Part shown: one piece after another, positions 50,869 through 54,913 of the stretch
How positions within the stretch are numbered: position 1 is the first letter of the stretch
Layout of the letters: each line of letters begins with the position of its first letter
The notes under the pieces: model-generated
Database searches by the model: none
The model's input: the letters and a program-made list of their open reading frames with translations, nothing else
Told to the model about the DNA's origin: nothing
Made by a program: the position numbers and the translations under genes
Source of the DNA: Thermohalobaculum sp039178805
Lineage (GTDB): Bacteria; Pseudomonadota; Alphaproteobacteria; Rhodobacterales; Rhodobacteraceae
Length of the DNA: 54,913 nt
Reading direction: 5' to 3'
Assembly (NCBI GenBank): GCA_039178805.1
Contig: JBCDFC010000002.1
Coordinates: 1-54,913, forward strand

Positions 50869-51048
50869 ATGATGAACTTTCTTAAGAACGAGGCTGGCGC
50901 CGTGACCATCGACTGGGTCGCGCTTGCCGCGGGCCTGCTGATCCTCGGCGTTGCGATCGTCGGCTTGCTCTCGGACGAGCTGCAGACCGTGATCGACGCG
51001 ATCGAGTCTTCGCTTGAGCTCGCCACGAACGTGAGCGCGCCGACCTGA
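50869..51048 (+). CDS. Flp-like pilin, copy 2
   Basis: A 59-residue protein identical to the product of 49474-49653. The binding site is GGAG upstream of ATG at 50869. An in-frame ATG two codons earlier (50863) is a less likely start, because the homologous codon in copy 1 is CTG. Sequence similarity between the copies ends at the start codon. Two hairpins separate it from the third pilin gene. Confidence 0.85.
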   Translation: MMNFLKNEAGAVTIDWVALAAGLLILGVAIVGLLSDELQTVIDAIESSLELATNVSAPT

Positions 51049-51057
51049 TGGTTGGTT

Positions 51058-51077
51058 TCGGCGCGAACCCGCGCCGA
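51058..51077 (+). terminator. Hairpin after pilin copy 2
   Basis: TCGGCGCG, loop AACC, CGCGCCGA: an 8-bp perfect stem starting 9 bases after the stop, without T-run. It could be an attenuator or mRNA-stability element. Confidence 0.5.
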
Positions 51078-51086
51078 GGGTAAGAC

Positions 51087-51119
51087 GGCACGCAGCCTGC
51101 ACTCACTGGGCTGCGTGCC
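51087..51119 (+). terminator. Second hairpin between pilins 2 and 3
   Basis: GGCACGCAGCC pairs with GGCTGCGTGCC across an 11-base loop: an 11-bp perfect stem, again without T-run. With the preceding hairpin it forms a double stem-loop after pilin 2. Confidence 0.55.
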
Positions 51120-51227
51120 CATATCGGCACCATAAATGTGCGGGCTTATGTTGTAGGCGGCTGGACCAGCCAGCGTTTGGAAGTGGCAAGGGGTAGCGTC
51201 CCCGAGAGTTTGTCCGGAGATCAGGCG

Positions 51228-51413
51228 ATGGCGAACAGTGTTTTCTTTACTGACGAGAATGGCGCCGTGACGATTGATTTCGTCGCACTGGCTGCTGGGC
51301 TCTTGATTTTGGGTGTCGCGATCGTCGCGCTGTTGCAGGACGAAATGCAGACAATCGTGTCCGAGATGGAGCTGATCTACCTCACAGCGGACGATATCAA
51401 CCCGCCAAGCTGA
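51228..51413 (+). CDS. Flp-like pilin, divergent third copy
   Basis: A 61-residue paralogue of the two pilins. The leader MANSVFFTDENG differs, but the core AVTIDFVALAAGLLILGVAI is shared almost exactly, and the tail is different (DEMQTIVSEMELIYLTADDI). +5 is again D. CGGAG lies upstream. The core conservation with altered tail and leader suggests a minor pilin or specialised subunit. Confidence 0.82.
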   Translation: MANSVFFTDENGAVTIDFVALAAGLLILGVAIVALLQDEMQTIVSEMELIYLTADDINPPS

Positions 51414-51551
51414 TGCTAGGGTTGTTGGCATCGGATGTTCGCCCGATTTGAGACGGCTTTCTGAGGTAACGAAGTTCTGTACTGTCGCGCTACCACTGAT
51501 TCATGCATACTGCGCTAGGTGGATGAGGCAGCTCGCCGGTAGGGAATCAAC

Positions 51552-52412
51552 ATGAGACTAATCGGAATTCTTGTTTTGCTCGCGGGCATCGGGCTCGCTG
51601 GCGGGGCGCTGGTTTACGCGAACAAGCTGTTCGCGAAGTATGAGCTGCTCGCCAGTCAGCCTCCGAAGGTTGAGCAGATCCCCGGAGAGACGATCACGAA
51701 AGTGGTCGAGGAAGAGACTATCCCGGTCATCGTGGCGGCGTCGACCATCAAATATGGGGCGCGCGTTGAAGAACAGCACGTGCGGATCATCGACTGGCCG
51801 GCCGACAGTGTGCCTCAGGGGGCATTTACGTCGCCGGAGGATCTGATCGGTGACATCATGGCAGAGCGTCGGGTGGCGATGCGCCAGATCGACGAAGGCG
51901 CGCCCATACTAGAGAGCATGGTGACGGGGTTCGGTGAGGACAGCCGAATGGCGATGCGCCTCGGCGAAGGCCGCCGCGCGTTCTCGATCCCCATCAATGC
52001 GCTTTCAGGCGTGGCGGGGTTCATCGCGCCGGGCGATCGCGTCGACATCATGCTCACGGAGAGCACCGCCGGTGTTTTGAAGTCCCGCGTCATCCTGCGC
52101 GACATGCTGGTGATCGCGGTCGATCAGCAGTCCGAACAGATGCGGCGCGATGCGCGGGTTGGCCGGGTTGCAACCATGGATGTCAGCACGCGTGAGGCCC
52201 AAATCCTCTCGGTGGCTCAGTCTGTCGGCAAACTAACACTAACACTGCGTGGCGCTGGCGACATCAGCGACCGTGACGAGGATGTCGATCCAGTGACCTT
52301 TGCCGATATCCGCGGCGAGGTGAAAAAGGTCGAGAAGAAGCAGGCCGCACCCAAGACTGTGGTTCGGGTCCGCAAGGGCACCGGCGGGACGGAATCCTAC
52401 ACGTTTGACTGA
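51552..52412 (+). CDS. cpaB: Flp pilus assembly protein CpaB/RcpC
   Basis: A 286-residue inner-membrane or periplasmic component of the tad machine. An N-terminal helix (ILVLLAGIGLAGGALVYANK) is followed by a SAF domain (IPVIVAASTIKYGARVEEQH, then DWPADSVPQGAFTSPEDLIG) and the RcpC core (RAFSIPINALSGVAGFIAPG, DRVDIMLTES). The start at 51552 has AGGGA upstream. A strong hairpin follows the stop, suggesting that cpaC is expressed from its own promoter. Confidence 0.92.
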   Translation: MRLIGILVLLAGIGLAGGALVYANKLFAKYELLASQPPKVEQIPGETITKVVEEETIPVIVAASTIKYGARVEEQHVRIIDWPADSVPQGAFTSPEDLIGDIMAERRVAMRQIDEGAPILESMVTGFGEDSRMAMRLGEGRRAFSIPINALSGVAGFIAPGDRVDIMLTESTAGVLKSRVILRDMLVIAVDQQSEQMRRDARVGRVATMDVSTREAQILSVAQSVGKLTLTLRGAGDISDRDEDVDPVTFADIRGEVKKVEKKQAAPKTVVRVRKGTGGTESYTFD

Positions 52413-52449
52413 CTTTGCCGGCCATCCTCTGGATGGCGTGCGGGGATTG

Positions 52450-52485
52450 AGGGGCGGCCCCGCAAGGGCCGCCCCTTCGCTTTCT
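52450..52485 (+). terminator. Intrinsic terminator between cpaB and cpaC
   Basis: AGGGGCGGCCC, loop CGCAA, GGGCCGCCCCT: an 11-bp perfect stem, then TTCGCTTTCT. It starts 37 bases after the cpaB stop. Confidence 0.8.
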
Positions 52486-52626
52486 GTCTCCTTGCGGCAC
52501 ATCTGCCACGCCTCGCGCGCGCGGGTCGCAAAAGCGGCGAATCGAGTTGAGCATCGCCGCATAAGCGTGTGTAGTTCTTCGACAACTCTCGCAACCTACT
52601 ATCACTTTTGGGGGGCTTTAGACGTG

Positions 52627-54066
52627 ATGCAGGGCAGAGATCTCTCCCGGGTCCTGTGGTGTGTGTTGGTGTCAGCCGGCCTTATGCTGGCCTCGATGGC
52701 GCATACAACACAGGCCATCGCACAGGAGTCGGTGCTTTCGACAGCGCGCGGGCTGGCGTCGGATGACGTGAACGTGCTTGTCAATCGGGCGATCGTCGTC
52801 CGAAGCACACAGCCATTCGTCGAAGTCTCGGTCGCTCAGCCCGAGATCGCCGACGTATCGCCGTTGTCGGATCGGGCGATCTACGTCTTCGGGCGCGCTC
52901 GTGGCGTCACAACACTCACGCTGTTGGGTGAGGGTGGCCGGCTCATTGCCAATGTGGAGGTTCGGGTTACGCCCGATCTTTCCGAGTTGAAGCAACAACT
53001 CGCCGAGGTGCTCCCAGAGGAGCCGATCGAAGTCCGCGTCGCGGGCGGCAGCCTGATCCTGTCGGGCGTCGTGTCTGGCAAGGCGAAAATCGCGAAGGCG
53101 TTGGACCTCGCCGGGCTCTATGTCGGCGGCAACGTCTCCAACATGATGTCGGTCGGTGGCACGCAGCAGGTCGCTCTGAAGGTGCGCATTGCTGAGATGA
53201 GCCGTTCGATCGGTAAGGCTCTCGGCATCTCGACCGGTGCGACAGGTGTCACAAACCGTACCTCGACGCTCGCTCAGACAGGCGAAAGTCTCGAAGTCGA
53301 TCCGAATGGGGATGACGGCGAGATCTTCACGCAGCTTGTGAGTGGTTTCGGAACCTTCGGTGCCGTCTTCGCCATTGCCGACAGCTTCCTTCTCGGCATC
53401 ACCATCGATGCAGCAGAAGGTCGGGGTTTCGCGCGAACGCTCTCCGAACCGACGCTCGTGACCATGTCTGGTCAGTCAGCATCATTCCTGGCGGGTGGCG
53501 AGGTGCCGATCCCGGTGGTGACGGAAGAAGGGGCAAACGTGTCGTTCCGCCCCGTCGGTGTGTCACTAAATTTCACACCGGTGGTGCTTGATGACGATCT
53601 GATTAACATCGCGCTTACGACTGAGGTCTCAAGCGTCGATGCGTCGCTCTCGAGCTTCATCTCCTCGTCGGGCGGCGCCACGTCGACAGTTCCTGGGTTC
53701 ACGAGCCGGCGAGCATCGACGGTGGTCGAGCTGCGCGACGGTGAAAGCTTCGCAATCGCCGGCCTGCTTGAGGAGACGTTTGCCGACAATCTGTCCCAGG
53801 TACCTTGGATTGGCGATGTGCCGATCATCGGCAACCTCTTCCGCTCAGTCGACTTCAACCGCGGCGAGAGTGAGCTTGTGATCCTCGTGACGGTGCATCT
53901 CGTGACGCCGGTGGCGGATGAGGACGCCATTCTCCTGCCCACGGACAACGTCGCGTTCCCATCGGAAGCCGATATCTTCCTACGCGGGCGGCTCGAAGGG
54001 TCTGCTAATCGGCCAGGTCCGGCGGGGCAGGACTTCGACGGTGCCTATGGCTATGTGGTGGAGTGA
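52627..54066 (+). CDS. cpaC: Flp pilus outer-membrane secretin CpaC/RcpA
   Basis: A 479-residue secretin. The signal peptide (VLWCVLVSAGLMLASMAHTT) ends near residue 35. The N0-type domain has VEVSVAQPEIADVSPLSDRA and VFGRARGVTTLTLLGEGG, a BON-like segment follows (IEVRVAGGSLILSGVVSGKA), and the secretin core has GFARTLSEPTLVTMSGQSAS, GGEVPIPVV and VPWIGDVPIIGNLFRS. The ATG at 52627 begins the signal peptide; 74 codons upstream are open but cross the terminator. A TTCGAC-N16-TATCAC pair at 52578-52605 may be its promoter. Confidence 0.93.
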   Translation: MQGRDLSRVLWCVLVSAGLMLASMAHTTQAIAQESVLSTARGLASDDVNVLVNRAIVVRSTQPFVEVSVAQPEIADVSPLSDRAIYVFGRARGVTTLTLLGEGGRLIANVEVRVTPDLSELKQQLAEVLPEEPIEVRVAGGSLILSGVVSGKAKIAKALDLAGLYVGGNVSNMMSVGGTQQVALKVRIAEMSRSIGKALGISTGATGVTNRTSTLAQTGESLEVDPNGDDGEIFTQLVSGFGTFGAVFAIADSFLLGITIDAAEGRGFARTLSEPTLVTMSGQSASFLAGGEVPIPVVTEEGANVSFRPVGVSLNFTPVVLDDDLINIALTTEVSSVDASLSSFISSSGGATSTVPGFTSRRASTVVELRDGESFAIAGLLEETFADNLSQVPWIGDVPIIGNLFRSVDFNRGESELVILVTVHLVTPVADEDAILLPTDNVAFPSEADIFLRGRLEGSANRPGPAGQDFDGAYGYVVE

Positions 54067-54071
54067 GGGAC

Positions 54072-54689
54072 ATGCAGATCATGAAAATCGCTGGCCTTCT
54101 CGTCGGGGGCCTTCTCATCGCCGGCTGTGCCCGGGAGGTTGGGACCTTTGAGAACCCGAATGTCGGGTTCACCACGAAAACCAACGCTCGGGTCCAGACC
54201 GCCTATGGCGATCTCGAACAGCGTCGGCGCGACTTGTCGATCGCCTTTAGGGCGGCGGCACCGGACACGGTCACTTTCGACTTCAACCGCTCTACGCTGA
54301 AGCCCGAGGCGCGTCGCGCTCTCGATCAGCAGGCGGCGTGGCTGATGGCGAATGAGGGGACACTGATGGCCGTTGTCGGCCATACTGACCTGGTGGGATC
54401 CGAGTCCTACAACAACCGGCTCGGACTTCGCCGAGCGCAGCGTGTGGTCAACTATTTGATCGCGAAGGGCGTCGACCGGGATCGGCTGGAAGCCGTGGAG
54501 AGCCGCGGCGAAAGCGAACCAGTTGTCGACACGCAAGAGCGGGAAGAGCGTAATCGCCGTACCGTGACCGTCGTGGCCGGTTTCGACCGGATCTATGTCG
54601 GTACGGGGCTCCCGGGCGTTATCGCCAACCGTCTCTATCGTGAATACCTCGCCAACGGCTTTGTCGAAGGCGGCGACGCTGAAGAGTAA
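54072..54689 (+). CDS. OmpA-family lipoprotein in the tad locus
   Basis: A 205-residue lipoprotein with lipobox LLIAGC (Cys near residue 19). The OmpA peptidoglycan-binding domain follows: VTFDFNRSTLKPEARRALDQ, then GHTDLVGSESYNNRLGLRRA and RVVNYLIAKGVDRDRLEAVE with RGESEPV. It starts within 6 bases of the cpaC stop. In many tad loci a CpaD-type lipoprotein stands here; this OmpA-type protein may anchor the secretin to peptidoglycan. GTG at 54063 and ATG at 54081 are other starts; 54072 has GGAGTGAGG upstream. Confidence 0.88.
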   Translation: MQIMKIAGLLVGGLLIAGCAREVGTFENPNVGFTTKTNARVQTAYGDLEQRRRDLSIAFRAAAPDTVTFDFNRSTLKPEARRALDQQAAWLMANEGTLMAVVGHTDLVGSESYNNRLGLRRAQRVVNYLIAKGVDRDRLEAVESRGESEPVVDTQEREERNRRTVTVVAGFDRIYVGTGLPGVIANRLYREYLANGFVEGGDAEE

Positions 54690-54698
54690 GTTCGGGAA

Positions 54699-54732
54699 GC
54701 CCCTGCCGCTGTGAAGCCGCAGGGGCATTCCT
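54699..54732 (+). terminator. Terminator after the OmpA-family gene
   Basis: GCCCCTGC at 54699-54706 pairs with GCAGGGGC at 54719-54726, followed by ATTCCTCT. It starts 9 bases after the stop. Confidence 0.7.
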
Positions 54733-54861
54733 CTCCCAATCGATTTTCTCGACTCTGGCGCCGGGTTGCTGCCACAATCCTCATTCAATGAAACCTAGGG
54801 TAGTGGCGCAGGGGCCGCTGCTGGGTTGGCCCGGTTCGGTTTCGCTTTTCCGGCGCGCGTA

Positions 54862-54867
54862 TATACT
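54862..54867 (+). promoter_or_regulatory. Possible -10 element of the next tad gene
   Basis: TATACT, a near-consensus -10, lies 44 bases before the final ATG. No good -35 is visible. After the preceding terminator a promoter is expected here. Confidence 0.35.
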
Positions 54868-54910
54868 GGTCGCCCCTGTGCGCCTGAAACTGAACAAGGT
54901 GAGCTAACGA

Positions 54911-54913
54911 ATG
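54911..54913 (+). CDS. Start codon of the next gene, truncated by the window end
   Basis: The window ends in ATG, preceded by AAGGTGAG with a suitable spacing. By tad locus order it is probably the cpaE-like gene, but no coding sequence is present to test this. Confidence 0.4.

Noticed and set aside
1..54913. tRNA, rRNA, CRISPR, prophage, insertion sequences
   Set aside because: Looked for by eye on both strands; none seen. A covariance-model or profile search would be needed to exclude weak cases.

Overview
The window is GC-rich, gene-dense chromosomal DNA from an alphaproteobacterium, most likely of the Rhodobacterales (Roseobacter-like). The evidence is a class II ribonucleotide reductase tail, a TAXI-type TRAP uptake system, hisS followed by hisZ and hisG sequences, an SRP RNA gene close to dnaX-ybaB-recR, carA divergent from a yqeY-type gene, and a tad/Flp pilus locus near carA. 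I see no transposase, prophage, CRISPR array, tRNA or rRNA. The assignment rests on gene content and order recalled from these families, not on a search.

Layout. 1-5.4 kb: end of nrdJ, a very small membrane protein, a UbiH-like hydroxylase, and a TAXI-TRAP binding protein plus fused permease. 5.4-9.8 kb: an orphan nitrile-hydratase-beta-like protein divergent from a DUF4399 protein, infC with an apparent AUA start, an exported metallo-beta-lactamase-fold protein, a VOC protein, and an HxlR regulator divergent from a MAPEG protein. 9.8-14 kb: a Tag-type DNA glycosylase, two small membrane proteins downstream of thrS, thrS, and a lipoprotein. 14-17.6 kb: a DUF2975/XRE pair, a sulfotransferase, a VOC protein, and an ECF sigma factor between two small envelope proteins. 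17.8-29.5 kb: metabolic and envelope genes (SDR plus DHDPS-like pair, DUF2189, two overlapping glycosyltransferases, aquaporin, a ThDP enzyme, a GT4 glycosyltransferase sharing its start site with an alpha/beta hydrolase on the other strand, two divergent SDRs, MOSC). 29.7-37.2 kb: a TerB/DnaJ protein, flavin reductase, YitT, nudC, 4.5S RNA, dnaX-ybaB-recR. 37.2-37.7 kb: an AT-richer gap with a 19-bp direct repeat. 37.7-43.7 kb: yqeY-like, nucleotidyltransferase, hisS and a hisZ-hisG gene on the minus strand; carA on the plus strand. 43.9-49.3 kb: a large family 2 glycosyltransferase, a Tat-exported metallo-beta-lactamase-fold protein, a small exported protein, and a 3-oxoacid CoA-transferase with a small ORF between its subunits. 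49.4 kb to the end: three Flp-like pilins, a lytic transglycosylase, cpaB, cpaC, an OmpA-type lipoprotein, and the first codon of the next gene.

How the genes work together. The clearest functional units are (i) hisS-hisZG, in which the HisZ regulatory and HisG catalytic parts of ATP phosphoribosyltransferase are read as one 686-codon frame that overlaps hisS by GTGA; (ii) the tad pilus locus, in which two pilin genes encoding the same protein flank a transglycosylase that could open peptidoglycan for the pilus, and strong hairpins divide the locus into segments; (iii) dnaX-ybaB-recR next to the SRP RNA; and (iv) the TAXI-TRAP transporter.

The observation I consider most novel is the HisZ-HisG fusion. 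Next are the duplicated pilin pair around the transglycosylase, the AUA start of infC, the opposed overlapping start codons at 26427-26430, and a 13-bp inverted repeat in the 5723-5901 divergent gap.
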